Positions 47,640 through 61,600 of a stretch of 64,000 nt of DNA are shown in pieces. Position 1 is the first letter of the stretch, and each line of letters opens with the position of its first letter. Under the pieces are notes generated by a model. The model was given only the letters and a program-made list of their open reading frames with translations. It searched no databases and was not told where the DNA came from. Made by a program: the position numbers and the translations under genes. The DNA is from Dasypus novemcinctus (taxonomy: Eukaryota; Chordata; Mammalia; Cingulata; Dasypodidae), in NCBI RefSeq assembly GCF_030445035.2, contig NC_080682.1, forward strand, positions 34,268,770 through 34,332,769. The letters run 5' to 3'.

Positions 47640-48480
47640 GAGTGTCCAATTAAAGGACAGAAATCAAACTTTTAAAAAGCACAGATGCAACACACACAAT
47701 ATAAGAAACAAAAAAGTTACATCAAGAGTATCATTAATAAAGAGGAAGAAATAGTGAACTTGATGATAAGACAATGTGAATTAAACAAACAGAAAAAAAT
47801 TAAAGAAAAAATAGTGTATGGAAAAAGTTTCCAAGAGCTGGGGTACAATATCAATCAGCATAGTATACAGAGATTTAGAGTGCTATAACCAGAATAGGAA
47901 GAGGGTGCACAAGAAAAAAAAAAATACAGTGATAATGGCCTAAACTTTTCTGAAAATAAGCAAACACATCCAGCCTAATATCCATAAATATTAAAGTACC
48001 CAGGAAGGTTACATACTAATAACAAATCAACCTTACAATAAAATATATGTAGACTCTTTGGTTAGACTCTTTGAATAAGAAAGATAAGTAGAAAATTATG
48101 AAGGCAGTCGGAGGATAGTAAATACCTCATACAGAAGAGAAGTCCATGAGGATTACATTAGATGCCATCAAAAATTATCTAAACCAAAACAAAAAATGGA
48201 AAAACATATTTAAAATACTGAAAGATAATAAATCGATATGGATTTTCAGTATTCAATACCCAATAAGTAACTTTCAAATACAAAAACAAAATAAAAACTT
48301 TTTCAGGAAAATTTACACACATGCATAAAAATAATTTATCACCAACAGATTGTGTTTCAGAAGTCTCCCAGGCAGAAGGAGAATGATAGAAGGAAAATTG
48401 GATCTGCCCAAAGAAATAATAATGTAAAAAGATAAAATGGAAGGAAAATATAACAAATATTGGATTTTTAAATTATTAAT
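47640..48480 (+). repeat. Old L1/HAL1-like ORF1 fragment
   Basis: Order and phrases fit the end of an L1 ORF1. 48190-48480 resembles the 'tattcaaagtactgaaagataat ... aggcagaaggagaatgat' stretch that follows the ORF1 C-terminus. It is fully decayed. Confidence 0.55.
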
Positions 48481-48945
48481 TGTTGTACAAATAATTGGCT
48501 AAAGGTAAACTTCGTTGATACATTGCAGGGTTTGGGTAACTTATAAAATATAAATTATTACACAAATATTGCAACACTGAGAGAGATAAATTTATTTCTA
48601 CTACTCGAAGGCAAATGATTCCTGATCAATCACTGTGAATGACAAAAATGACAAAATTGCCAAACAATTCCCTAAAAATGTTCATTCTTGAAAAATGGGT
48701 GATCTGAATAGCCTAATATCTATTAATGAAATTGAATTTTTCCTTTAGAATCTTCCACCTAACAATAATGTGGCAATTCTTTATACAATATGAAGACATC
48801 ACTTTTCCTTCAGACTGAAACATGAAACCTCTTCAACCAAGCAGAAAAGCACAACCTCTTGGGAGACAGTAGAGCAAGAACATAGAAGAAACTTGGGTCC
48901 CAGTATTACCTCATGGAAAAGAGCCACCCACAAATCCTGGTCAAC
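48481..48945. other. No gene seen
   Basis: AT-rich sequence between an L1 remnant and a SINE. Confidence 0.45.
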
Positions 48946-48961
48946 AAAAATCTGCTCCCTT

Positions 48962-49386
48962 TTTTTTAATTTATCTTATTTATTTCTCTCCCTTTCTGCC
49001 CCCACCCCCACCCCCATTGTCTGTTCTCTCTGTCCATTTGCTGTGTGTTCTTCTTTTTGTCTACTTCTGTTGTCAGCGGCATGGGAGTCTGTGTCTCTTT
49101 TTGTTGCATCATCTTGCTGTGTCAGCTTTTCATGTATGTGGCACAATTCCTGGGCAGACTGCACTTTCTTTCATGCTGGGTGACTCTCCTTACAGGGCGC
49201 ACTCCTTGCACATGATGCTCCCCTACGTGGGGGGCACTCCTGTGTGGCCCAGCACTCCTTGTGTGCATCAGCACTGCATGTGGGCCAGCTCCACATGGGT
49301 CAAGGAGGACTAGGACTAGGGATTGAACCGCAGATCTTCCATGTGGTAGATGGATGCCCTATCCACTGGGCCAAGTCTGCTTCCCT
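48962..49386 (-). mobile_element. DAS-SINE (armadillo tRNA-derived SINE)
   Basis: The tRNA-like head lies at the right end (GGGCCAAGTCTGCTTCC) and box B near 49320. The pyrimidine-rich tail is at the left. Imperfect direct repeats AAATCTGCTCCCTTTTT and AAATCTACCCTTTTT flank it. SINE-derived frames (48893-49313) are not genes. It is more diverged than the copy at 63077. Confidence 0.92.
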
Positions 49387-49754
49387 AAATCTACCCTTTT
49401 TGATCTGAGGATGATACTTTCCCCTTTGTTGAGCCACAATCTTTCTGAATCCACAAGGATTGCCTATGCTTGACTAATACAGTCCTTTCCATAGCTCAGG
49501 CACATCATCTGATAAATCTTTCCTCCTTTTTCCTTCCTTCTTTCTTTCTGTAAATAAGACGATGCATGCATGTTGACAAAATATAGTTGGCATTGCCAAA
49601 GTCAAACTGTCTTCTCTCAGCAGCTCTAGAAAATGTCTCAATGATCCTTATTGTGATTATTATTTTTAATTAAAATTATCCAATTATATATTGTTCCCTA
49701 ATAAGACTGGTATAGTTTTTTGGTTTTTTTTATTTTTTTATTTTTTTAGAGAAA
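49387..49754. other. No gene seen
   Basis: Noncoding sequence with a T-rich run at 49718-49747. Confidence 0.45.
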
Positions 49755-49900
49755 CAGTCATATTATAGTGTGGTGATAAAGTATGTGAGTTCTCAATTCA
49801 GACTGTCTGGATTCAAATGTGTGCTTATCCTTCCAGCACTTGACTGACCATGAGGAAGTTCTGTAATCTCTCTGTGTACCAGTTTCATCATTTGTAAAAT
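49755..49900 (+). repeat. MIR SINE relic
   Basis: MIR pattern: GTGGTGATAAAGTATGTGAG, then 'GACTGTCTGGATTCAAAT', then 'TCTCTCTGTGTACCAGTTTC'. Confidence 0.75.
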
Positions 49901-49904
49901 TCAT

Positions 49905-50460
49905 ACTTTCAAATGCAATTGTGGGCAATGTCCTAGGTGCTAGGGATGCAGCATTGAACAAAATAGATAAAAACCTTTGCTCATAGGGCTTTCATTTGGA
50001 GGAAGCAGAAGAACAAAAGGCATAAAATATAGAGAATGTTAGATGAGAGATTCACTATGGGAAATAAATACAGTAAGGATGAGGGATGGGAGCAGGGACA
50101 ATTTTAAATAGGGTGGTAAGGGATGATCTTATGAGGATGGAGAATGAGACAAGACCCATGCAGTTATCTGGGCACAGGGAATTTCAGGAAAATGAAAGAA
50201 GTCCAAGTAAAATCAGGATTATTGGGTATAGGGAAGTATGAGGAAGTCATGTGGCTGCTCCAAAGTAAGCGTGACAGACTCAGTGATAATGGATGAGCTG
50301 ATAGGACTAAAGAGGAGAGGCCAGTTCATTATGGCTATGAAGCTCATATAAAAATTTTAATTTTATTTTTAGTATTATGGGAATTCTTGTAGGTTTTGTG
50401 AGGAAAAGTAACGTGGTCCAATTTACTCACTAAAACTCCTACATTAAGATTAGATTCAAG
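49905..50460 (+). repeat. Ancient dispersed mammalian repeat
   Basis: 'TCCTAGGTGCTAGGGATGCA' and then 'TTTAAATAGGGTGGTAAGGG' recall a common ancient mammalian repeat of L2-like age. I am not sure of the family. Confidence 0.4.
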
Positions 50461-51419
50461 GGGAATAAGGCAGGAAACAGGGCAAAAATCTAGAATGTTT
50501 CATCAATAATTCAAAGACTGAGATGATGATTCTTTGGTCAGGGTGATGGCAGAGGAGATGTAGAGAAATAGTCACGATGAAAATACATTCTCTACATAGA
50601 ATGAAGATGATATGCTGGCAAACTAGATGTGAGGTATTTGGCATAAAGAAAATGTCAGGATAATTTTTAAGTATTTTCCTCAATAGGTAGGAGAATGGTT
50701 CTCTATTAATTGAAATTAAAGTTTAAATATCACAAGTAGCTATCTGAGAGTTATCTTGTGCAGATAAACCTGGTTAATTATAGAGCTCAAACCCTTTGAA
50801 ACTGGTTTGGCACTCATAGATGCACAGTTAATATAATTTATCTTTTTACCATCATTATATAAAATCCATCATTTGAAAACAAAATATTGCTCATATTTTG
50901 TCTCTTATTGTCTTGATCATCACTTAAATAGTTGAACTTTTACAATAAACAGAGATTTAATCTCACACATCTACCAAGAAAACATTCATCTCTCAAATTT
51001 AAATGGCAAAATAATTATGAAACTTTATAGAGATATAAAAATAAAACACTGAAAGGCTAATAGAACATATATATGCAATAGAATATAAACATACACATAT
51101 ATAAGTATTTATCTAGAAGACCTTGAAAAACTCTAAAATGGTTAAGGTATTTCTATTTTCTTTATTATTTTAAAAATAATTGCCACTTATTTTCAATATT
51201 CACATATACTTTTATTTATAACTGAATTCCATCACAATAATTTATTTTGTCCTAGGACCATGTTTTTGATGTGCTTTTCCCCTCTGTAGATGTTTATCAA
51301 TAATATTGACTAAAAGTAATTACAAAATGCCAGTGAATATTTTCATAACAAAACAAACTACATATTGAAAATTATGAAGGACTGTGATTATTTTGATGAA
51401 ATGGTCTCATTTTATCAGT

Positions 51420-51630
51420 ACTGCATTAAATCCTTTGCATTCATCATCTGATTTAATCTTTACATTAACTCTATGGATCTAAAATTATTTTTCTTCTTAA
51501 GTTAAGGAAATTGAGATTTAACCTTACAGTGACTTACAAAGGTTAAGTTTGTTAACAAGCTGGCAGATCTAGAGTCTAAATGTCCAATCAAAGGAAGCAT
51601 GCTTTTCCACTGTGCAATATTTCTTGACAG
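51420..51630 (-). repeat. MIR relic (antisense)
   Basis: Clear antisense MIR order: 'TTAATCTTTACATTAACTCT', 'GTTAAGGAAATTGAGATTTA', 'GGCAGATCTAGAGTCTAAAT'. Confidence 0.6.
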
Positions 51631-51936
51631 TACAGTTGGAGAAATTACTCCTCATAATTGGTACATGCATAGGGAATTCAATGATAGAATTTAAAACATG
51701 GCACTATATTCTTTTCATATTTGCTGCCTTTAAAATAATATTTTAGACTATAGATATGGCACAATTACTATGCAGATTTCTAAAACCAGATTCTTGGAAA
51801 TATTCCAGATTAAGTGTAGTAAAATAGAAGATGGCTGAAAAAATTACATGTTAATTAAAGGGTGTCATTATTTTTAGAGAGAGACCAAATAAATACTCAA
51901 TAGGAAAGAAAGAAAAGATGGCCTTGAATGTTAGTA

Positions 51937-52885
51937 TCACTGTTGTCTCAGTTGCCTGGAGCTGTCTCTCTTCTGCATGATTCTAATAAGGGCTTGTTTT
52001 ACTTCTTTGTTCTTAAGGCTATAATGAGTGAATTCAGCATGGGGATCATTATAGTATAAAACAGAGGTCACTTGATCCTTTCCCAAGGAGTAGGACTCAC
52101 TTGGTTTTAAATAAGTAAAAATTATACTGCCAAAAAAGATGGTGATTACTAGGAGGAGGGAGGCACAAATAGATGAGGTTTTGCATTTTCCTGAAGTGGA
52201 ATTAATTTTCAGGATAGTAGACTGAATGGACCCATAGGATACAGAGATTGTGTTAATAGACACCATTATAGTGGAACAAGAAGAAAGAATATTATGATTT
52301 CAATGGCATGAGTGTCAGTGCAGGACAGCACTAAAATTGGGGTTAAGTCACAAAAAAAGTGATGGATTACATTGGATTTGCAAAAATGCAAACTGCTCAT
52401 GCAAAATACATTGACCAAGAAGTCACTAAAGCCAATCATGTATGACACAGTGATGAGTGCATGACAGAGACTCATGCATATAGCAAACTGGTAGTGAACA
52501 GGATTGCAGATAGCTACATAGTGGTCATAGGCCATTGAAGAGAGAAGGGAGCACTCAGCGTCATCCAAGAAGACTAAAAAATGCATCTGCACGAAGCAGC
52601 CCATGAATGAAATATACTTGGTGGAAGTCATCAAGTTCTCTAAGGTTTTAGGTGTGATGACTGTTGAGTAACTGAGGTCTAGGAATTACAAATGACTGAG
52701 GAAAACATACATGAGTATGTGAAGCTTGAGATCCAGGTGAATTATCAGTATCATCCCTGCATTCCCCAGCACAGTAATCAGGTATATCAGGAGAAACAAC
52801 ATGAAGAGGACCCATAAAACTTTTCAGAATCTGTTAATCCCAGAAGGATGAATTCAGGCACGTTTGTGTTATTCCTACTTCCCAT
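51937..52885 (-). pseudogene. Olfactory receptor pseudogene
   Basis: Diverged duplicate of the receptor at 31047-31994. It starts 'MGSRNNTNVPEFILLGLTDS'. A one-base deletion near codon 23 shifts the frame. An in-frame TAA interrupts the TM2 region ('CATTTGTAATTCC' on the - strand). The second frame (52266-52634) keeps '[15 protein letters not shown]', with H in place of R in the usual DRY motif. A further shift brings in the third frame (51937-52266) with 'LKINSTSGK' and '[11 protein letters not shown]'. The TM7 'NPLIY' block is damaged. No functional receptor is possible. It resembles its neighbour more than other families, which fits local duplication. Confidence 0.93.
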
Positions 52886-55639
52886 TGCATGCGACAATTG
52901 AAAATTGTTGAGAAATCAAATGTGGCATTTGGCATGAATAACTTCAAAATGTTTTTTTAAATTTATTTATATGAGTGATCCTGCCTTATTAAATGTTCGT
53001 TACATACTTCTAGGAATTTATAATGAAGGGTAGTTGTAAATACTTGGCTGAAAAAAATCTTACTTTTCCTGATACATATAAATCTGGTATAAAGCATCAT
53101 TTGGATATTATATAATAACTCACATATATAGAACAATTAGAATGAAACTGGACTGCTATAAATGTTTCACTTTCACATTTATGAAAATAAAAAAATCACT
53201 ATAGTACACATTTTTTAGATGAAAAATTTTCACAGAAATTTAAGTAACTTATCCATCATCAGAACCAGTAAGGGTTGACTCTGATTCTACAAGGATGCTA
53301 AATCTAGAGAGTAACCTCATCAAACTTTATTCCAATTTACAATTAATTGCAGAAAATAGAGGGAGCTATATAGTACATGTGGACAGTTTTAATGTACCAT
53401 TTATTGTTCTTTTATATCTATTATTATTTAATACCAATGACAGATCAGAAGTTAAACCCTAGTACTTTTAAATGGTGGTATTATTATTATAGACAACACA
53501 TTCATAGAAATTTTTAGAGGATAAGGTATTATTTAATTTGTTTCTTTAAAATCAAAGTTCTTTACAAAATTGTATTTCAAATACATGTACATTTCTGTTG
53601 TATTCTGATTCCACAAATTGCATATTGGCATTTCCATAAATCTTGGCATTACATAAGGAAGACCTAAATGATATGTGTATGGATATGGATATTCTTCTCA
53701 TAATATCCTCATTTTACTTTATCAAAACAAAATCTTCTAACTTTGAGAACAATGCTTACCATGTACTGAAGGTAAAAATTTTCTTCCAGCATTATTTCCC
53801 TGAAAATTTGTCAAACTCAATATTTTCCCCACAAATACAATATATAAAACATTTTAGGAAGAAAAATCTCTACATTATTTGTTTTCTTTGAGATAATGTA
53901 TTTTTAAATGTTTGTACATGCATTTAGGTTTTATTCTGAAGTAAAATAACACAAACAAAACAATATTTTTCAGATCTTGGTCAACTGGAAAGATCCCCTG
54001 AAATTATGTCTCACAAGTATACCAAGTAGCTTCTTTGAACAATAGCAGAGCACAGTATCCCTTTCCTTTAACCTTGATAATGCCAGGGCACCTCTTATAT
54101 TCACACTGAGAAAACTGATATCACATTATCCAGTTGTCTCTGGGACCAATTTCCAAGGCAGATTGCTTGGCATGCTTCCAAGGACAAATGTATCCATGTT
54201 ATATTTGTACATAGAATTTCTTCTCTCTTAGAAGCCATGTAATTTTAACCATGATTTTTTGGTATTCTTTTGTGGTGCTATATGTATCTGACTGCGTAAG
54301 AGAGAAAGTAGTTTTACAGAACAACTTAATTGTTTGGTAGCACAGGCCAGATGAATATCTGCCAGTGACAGAACAGCAAATTTTTCAAAATAAAACTTTG
54401 TTGTACTTAAAAGATTAACACTGCAAGGAAGTAAACATTGACCATTACACAAGAATTAGACTACAATGAAATTCAAAGAAAAAAAGAAATTCGTTTATAA
54501 CGCTTGTTAATCTTGACAAGCAATATTTTCAAATTATTTTCTTTTGTGCATAACTAATTTAAATGTACCTTCACAAGTTTTATCATGCTAAACTGTCAGT
54601 AATATCCTGGTTTTAGCACTAAATATTTATAATACACCTTGACCTAAGTTATATTCCACTTTTGTGAAGCCCACAATTTCATGTATTTTGCATTGCTTGG
54701 TGCAGCTTAACTATCTTCTCTTTAGGAGTATGCCCCAGCTGAGAATGGGCATTTTTGATGCATCACAAAAAAATCATGGTGTAGTTTCTCCTTTTAGGTT
54801 TAGCAGTTTCAACTAATTCATAAACACAGCATTTGTATTGCTGTATTCATAGATAAAAGTGGTTTTGTAACTTGTTTTATTTTTAGTGATCTTTGCTTAT
54901 ATTTTATTAAATTAAACAAGAAAGAAAAGAAGTACAAGTAATTAACGAGATGAGAAAAAATTTACACCCAAGAGCACAGTTCTTCTGTATATAAACTGGT
55001 CAAATGCTTTCTTGTGAATCTTGCAGTAAGTAATGATACTGAAATAAATTTTTATGTAGATTTAGAGGTAACACAGGAAAATTTTTTACATACCAGAATA
55101 TCAGTACAGAATTTGTTGGTATGAAAAAAGAGTTACAAATAATTATTTTACATTTGACAAAATATTGGAAGTACAGTCTCCATTCATAAAAAATTTAATG
55201 ATGCTGTGCCTTGCTTAACTGGAGAATAAAAAGCCACCATCAATTTACTTCACAATAAGTAACTTTGGATTTTGAGCAAAATAAGAGACTAATGGAGATT
55301 TTCTACATCAAGGGCATCCCGATAGGGTAGGTTTACTCCTGCAAAATCATCATAAGCAAGTTTATTGTTGTTGTTGCTGTTGTTTTTACCCAGCGTTGAT
55401 ATTTTTTTTTAACAGGCATTGAGTAAAATTCTGAATAATATAAGTAAAAGCCATTCTTTTTGAAGACAGAAAATATTCTAAAAGTAATTTTTGACTAATC
55501 ATATTTGCTGAATTTTTACTGCTTAGCTTCCAATATATCAACTCCCACAGTAACATTGTTTTGGTAGAAGAAGAGGAGTGATAAATAGAAAGGAAACATG
55601 GCTTCTTTGTTTTAGATTTCAACATTACTGGCACTTTAT
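52886..55639. other. OR upstream flank and AT-rich sequence, no gene seen
   Basis: The part to 55100 is duplicated segment. The rest shows no confident repeat. The frame at 55386-55634 (- strand) has no known motif. Confidence 0.5.
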
Positions 55640-56200
55640 CCCTGTAAATTCTTCAATGTCATTATTTATTTAAAAGTCTATTGCTGCATTTAATTTGGTA
55701 AAATTTTTATTTATGTGATTTAAAGCTCATTTTAGGATTTTGGTATCTTTCTTAAAAATTGACTATCTTGTCCTTTTATAGCCCTTTTTATTTCTGGATT
55801 ATAGTAGAGTAGTTTACTAATAGAACAATATTATTATCATAGTTTAGTAATTTTATATGTTTATATTCACAAGGTATATATTTATACATCCTTTTACTTT
55901 TCACTTGTTTCTTAAAGACATATAATTGGTTCTTCCTTTTTAATTGATCCAATTACTCTACCTTTAATTGAAGTGTGTTGTCAATTTACATTTAAAATAA
56001 TTATTATTGTGCTATTTTTAATTGATGTCATTCATTTTTTAAAATTCTAGTACTTCTGGCTTGGTTTCTATTGGGTTAATAAAATATTTAATATTAAATA
56101 TTATTTTCTCTATTGCTTATTTTTTTAAATTTCTTTAATATTCTATTATTATTTACTCTATAGAAGACCTGTTGCTGTGCAACTGTAGCTCTAGGAATAG
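55640..56200 (-). repeat. Old L1, region before ORF2 (antisense)
   Basis: 'TTAATTGATCCAATTACTCT' and 'TCAATTTACATTTAAAATAA' are the antisense of the L1 sequence that precedes and begins ORF2. Confidence 0.5.
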
Positions 56201-56239
56201 ATTCCTTAAGTTTTCCTACTATGATTGATAAATTTCTTT

Positions 56240-57720
56240 TTTGTTGTTGTTGTTTCATTGTGGAACATTCATTGCATTTGGTGAATACATATTGGAGCAC
56301 TGCTGCACTGCATGGATTATAGTTTACATTGTAGTTTATACTCTCCCCCAGTACATTCAGTGGGTTAAAGCAGGATATATAATGTCCAGCATCTCTCCCT
56401 GAAATATCATTTAGGACAACTCCAAGTCCTGAAAATGTGGCCACATCTCATCTCTTCTTCCTCTCCTTGTCCTCAGCAATTACCATGGCTACAGTTTCTT
56501 CCATTACTAATCACAATAGTTCTATAGTAGAATACCAGTAAGTTCACTCTAATCCATATTTTATTCCTCCATCCTGTGGTACCTGGGTTGGTGATGTCCA
56601 CTCCACCTCTATATTAAGAGGGGACTTAAATCCCACATGGTGGATGGATGCAATTCTCCTACCTGCAGTTGTAGGTACTCTTGGTACCCTGGTATGGTGG
56701 TTGACCATCTTCACCTCCCTATTAGCTGACCTGTGGAAGTCCAACAAACCAGAGAATAGGAGCTGCAAATCTGCTGAGGCTCAGGGCCCAGCTGGCACAT
56801 GGCCAGTCCAGAGACTGAAGTCTCTTGGGCATATACCAACCCCAGCACCAACAACAGGTTCAGTAAAAGTGACAGAAAAGGCATGTGTAGAAAGTTCACA
56901 TCTCGGTCCAACTCCATCACACTCAGGAACACAAATTCCAAAGTAGGACAAACTGACAAGGCACCGAAATTCAGAGCTAACTGCCATGATGGTAGAACCT
57001 GTGTGTCCCTGTAGCCCTCAGGAGCATTGATATCTGGGATTCTATCTAATTTGGCTGTGTCTGGGATCCTGCTGAGGTGTGCATAAGTGTGATGCTTCTG
57101 ATTATTTTTCAACTGTTTTTTGAAGATGCTTAGTCATATAGACTCATTTATCTTTACCATTTCCCCCTGTTATTCAAGGTCTTTTTCTCATTGCATCACC
57201 AGCTAGTGATTTATAGTAACCCCTCAGTTCCAGAGAGGCTCATCCCTGGGAGTCATGTCCCATACTGTGGGGATGGTAATGCATTTACATGCTAAGTTTG
57301 GCTTAGACAGTGGCCACATTTGAGCAACATGGAGGCTCTCAGGAGGTAACTTTTAAGCACCCTGCAGCTCTAGGCCTAGTTGAAATTTTAGACACACAGT
57401 CTCATAAGTTTAGTCATCAGTATCAAGGGCTCATCCCTGAACCATCCTTCTTCACTGGGCTTTGCAATTGCACTTGGGGGATTGTTACTTTTCCCTTGGA
57501 GAGTGTGACAGAGTCTGCCTGGGTAGGAACTCAGTACTCCCTCAGTGGTTGTTTGTAACTGTAACTACTATGAAAATACCCAAAGAATACCTGAACATTT
57601 TTTTTTACCCTACATACATGCCCTGGAGACCTCCCTTCCAACCATGTGTCCCCTCCAGTGTTCCTCCCCTACCATTGTTGAACCCCTCTGTGGGCCACAA
57701 CTTCTTCAAAAATGAAGCCT
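56240..57720 (-). repeat. L1 3' UTR, nearly complete
   Basis: On the - strand it parallels 25900-26830 of the L1 at 23170-27300. For example 56640-56720 corresponds to the reverse of 26700-26790, and 57238-57300 to the reverse of 26085-26150. Frames at 56544-57112 are not genes. Confidence 0.75.
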
Positions 57721-57859
57721 AATATACTGTCAAATTCAATTAGTAGGAAAATGAAATAGTAATGATAAGTTTAAAGATTAGAAATAGAATACATACTAGT
57801 TAAGGAAAACTAAAATAAGGTAAAAAATAAATTTGGGTATTAAAAATGAAAAAAAAAAT

Positions 57860-58400
57860 AAAACTTTATTTTTGACATTTTGCCATTCATCACTGTAATA
57901 GGTTTTGCCCTGTATGTACAGTGTCAAGGTAATTTCACTCCTTCCTCAGTGACTACATCCTTTTTTTAAAATTTGTAATTTTGCCTTCAAAAAGTTTTAG
58001 ATCACAGTAAAATCACATATACAATATAGGGGAATCCCATATATCCAACATCAAACCTTTCCCTTTCCCCAGCAATGATCTTATTACATGGTCATGTTAT
58101 ATCTGCTGCAACTGATGTGCAGATATTGAAACATAGCTACCAAATATGGTTCCATTTTGGTTTACATTATGGCTTCTATTTTAGCCTATACAGTTTTCTA
58201 AATTTTCAGTTACATTATGGTTTACATTATGGTTTATATTTCAGCTTATACACATACAGCTTATATTTTGGTGAAATGTAACACATCCTATGTCCATCAT
58301 TGCATGATCTTCTGGAACAATTCCATTGCCCCCCAGTTACCCTTTTTCCCATCTATTTTATTCCTTTCTCTCCTTTCCCTCAAGATCTCAAATCTTAGCA
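57860..58400 (-). repeat. Old L1 3' UTR
   Basis: Antisense L1 3' UTR text ('GGGGAATCCCATATATCCAA'). It includes local repeats of 'TTACATTATGGTTTACATTA' around 58140-58240. Confidence 0.5.
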
Positions 58401-58429
58401 AATCCTAACATCACAATTGTAGGCTTTAG

Positions 58430-58509
58430 AAACAGAAGAACAAACTAAACTCAAAGTGAGCACAAAGAAGGAAGTAAGAAAGACTAGAGTGGAGATAAAT
58501 GAAATAAGG

Positions 58510-58578
<69 letters not shown>

Positions 58579-58610
58579 AAGCAAATAAGTAAAATTAGAA
58601 AGGAAAGGGG
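58430..58610 (+). repeat. L1 ORF2 fragment with (GA)n expansion
   Basis: The frame reads 'KKEVRKTRVEINEIRNE', an L1 ORF2 sequence, then a (GA)n run (58512-58579), then ORF2-like text. The apparent ERERER protein is an artefact. Confidence 0.7.
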
Positions 58611-61600
58611 AGAGGGGAGGAACTCTTGGAAAGTTGAAGTAGGTAGGCAGAGCTCAATTATCTCACACACAAAAAAGGAAGGGCGAAGATACCTGAGGGA
58701 ACATTGGGGATTTGCAGAAAAGGAAAGTGTTCCACCTTAAACAGGAGGAAGAGGGACAGAGAGACAAAGAGGCCAAAGGAAAACCATGAGTTACTCACCC
58801 CTATGGCTGGGAATGGCACATAAACCATACCTGCAAGACAAATGACTTCAGCAAACCCCTGTCTCACTGGAGCCAACTGAATGGGAAAGAACCTTCTCTG
58901 AGAGGAAGAAGTATCTGAAGGAGTGTGGAGAATGGTTTCTTTTCAGTGATTTTGGCCAGTTTAGCTTTCTTTGAACTCAAAAAAGACCTCAGCCAACACT
59001 GAAGTGACCTCAGGTAAAGGGAAGGATCTGATCAGGCAGGCTGTAACATCCAACTGCTCTGGGAAAGAGAGGAAGGAATTAGGTTAGTGAGGGGGTAGAC
59101 ACAGGCATCTAATCAGTCTAGCTCTGGGAAAAATTGTAGAAGCTCAACTCTGCTGAGGGTACAGGGTGGGAAGAGCCAGATAAGTTTTCAGATGCTTAGT
59201 TACCTGTGGAGTGGATGTAGCTCATTGTAGGAACTCCTATCTTGTATATACAAGGTCCCTGGATCTATTTCTGGTACCAACTAAAAGAAGGAATCCAGAG
59301 AGTTTCCCCCAATGGGTTATCAGTCACCTTATGGCAAGTAATGTGTAGACTGAGTTTTTTTTAATTTAGATTTTTTTATCTGTTATTTTTAATTTTTTAA
59401 TCATTTTTTATTCTTTAGTATAGTCATTAAAACTTGGCTCCTCTCTAGTGGAGGGCAGGCTGCAGGATGATTTATTGATGAGCCTGAAAATGTCCCTGGG
59501 GGCCTAAGAGGGAAACCTGTTTTTTCTGGCTTATTTTGTTTGTTTGTTTGTTTTGTTTTGTTTTGTTTTTCTGCTTGTCTTATCCTTTTCTTTGTTTCTT
59601 TTTTCTTTTATTTATTTTTAATTTAAATGTTTAAATTTTCTATATTCTGTTTTCACTGCCTCTTTTTCATTCTACCTCTTCTTGTTTGGTCTTCATTCTT
59701 TTTCTTTTTCTCTTTTTTTTCTTTTCTTCTCATTTCTCTGGCCTTTTAATTTATTTTTTATTTGTATTTTTTTCATTTCATTTTCTCCATTCTACATTTT
59801 TTTAATTTTTTATGATTTTTTACTAGTATTATTTATTTTTCTGGCTTTTGTATGGTTCCTCTGCTACTTTTTAAAATTATTTTTACATATTCCTTTTTCT
59901 CTTTTCTCTTTCTTTTTCTTTGTCCTAATATTTTCTTGAAGGGAACACAGACAACTACAAAGATATACAATAAGATGGAGTCAAAAGTAGACAAAAAGGA
60001 ACCTCACCACACACTCACAAACTCACACAAAATAAAATGTTAGGGTAGGAATAGAAACTAACTAACCGAATAGACCCATCAAGATAAACAGATGCCTAGA
60101 CAGCAATAAAAAATTATAAGGTATACTAAGTAACAAGATGACATTCTCCAGTCTAATGAATAAACCAAAAATCAGGAGATGCAGAACATGGAACAATTAA
60201 TGAAGGATGCCAAAATAAATACCAAGAACCAATTTAATGGAGTTAAGGAAGAGATAAAGGATATTAATAAGACACTAGTGTGTTGTATAAATGCATGGAG
60301 ACCAACATAATGAGTGGGAAGGAGTTGGACTCTCATCCTGGGGAGGCCTGATATGTTCTCAAACAGAGGGGTGCTTGGAGAACTGAATATTCATGTCCAA
60401 AAGAATGACAGAGTATCACCATCTCATACCCTACACAAAAAATTAACTCAAGAGGGATCAAAGATCTAAATAGAAAAGCCAAGACCATAAAGCTCCTAGA
60501 AGATCATAAAAGGAAGCCTTTGTGACATCTTGTAGTAGGAAATGATTTCATAAACTTTATACCCAAATCATGAGCAAAGATAGAAAAATAGAAAAATGGT
60601 ACCGCCTTAAAATTAAAAACTTTTATTCTTCAAAGGCATTGTCAAGAGAGTGAAAAGGCAGCCTAATAATGGTAGAAAATATTTGGTAAGCATCTATCCA
60701 ATAAGGGCCTAATATCCAGCATATACAATGAAATCTTACATCTCAAAAATAAAAAGGCAAACAACCTATTTTTTTAAAAATAGGTAAGAGATTAAAACAG
60801 ACACTTCTTCAAAGAAGAAATACAAATGGCTAAAAGCAGAAAAGATGCTCACTTCACTAACTATTAGGGAAATGCAAATCAAAACTACAGTGAGATATCT
60901 TATACCTACTAGACTGGAAGCCATTAAATAGGGACTACAAGTGCTGGAGAGGATTTGAAGGAAAGGGAACACTTATCCTTTGCTGGTGGGAATGTAAAAA
61001 AGAGTACAGTGACTGTGGAGGACAGTTTGGTGGTTCTCAGGAATTTAATTACACAACTGACATAAGCTCCATAAATCCCACTTCTGGATATATGCCCAGA
61101 AGAATTGAAAGCAGGGACATGAACAGATATATGCTCACCAATATTCACAACAGCTTATTCCCTATGCCAAAAGTTGAAAACATCCCAAATGCCCATCAAA
61201 ATGAATGGATAAGCAAATTGTGATATGTACGTACAATGGAATATTACTGAACTATAAAAAGGAATGCAGAATTAACACACAGGATGAAATGGATGTCTCT
61301 TGAAGATCTTATATTGAATGAAGTACACCAGTCACTGAAGACAAATATTATGTGACTTCACTGATATGACTTAAGCAAATTGAGCAGATTCACAGAAAGA
61401 GAGTCTGGAAGCTAGGTAAACAGAGGAGGGAGTTGTGATGAGCTGATGCCAATATGGGCAATATGTTTCATAAATCTGAAGAGTGTAGTTGGCAGTAGTT
61501 GGGCATGGGAGTGTTGCAGTGATGTGAGGGAGATTCTATGGTGCTGGTCTGTGAGGGGAAGTGGTAGAGGATTGGGTTGGACTATCCATGGAAATGGGGG

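Larger units (their letters stand above)
51100..55100. repeat. OR-containing duplicated segment, copy B
   Basis: Counterpart of 30180-34350, with the OR pseudogene at the same relative place. Boundaries are approximate. Confidence 0.8.

Noticed and set aside
58456-58740. Arginine/glutamate-repeat protein
   Set aside because: It is a translation of a (GA)n microsatellite inside an L1 fragment.
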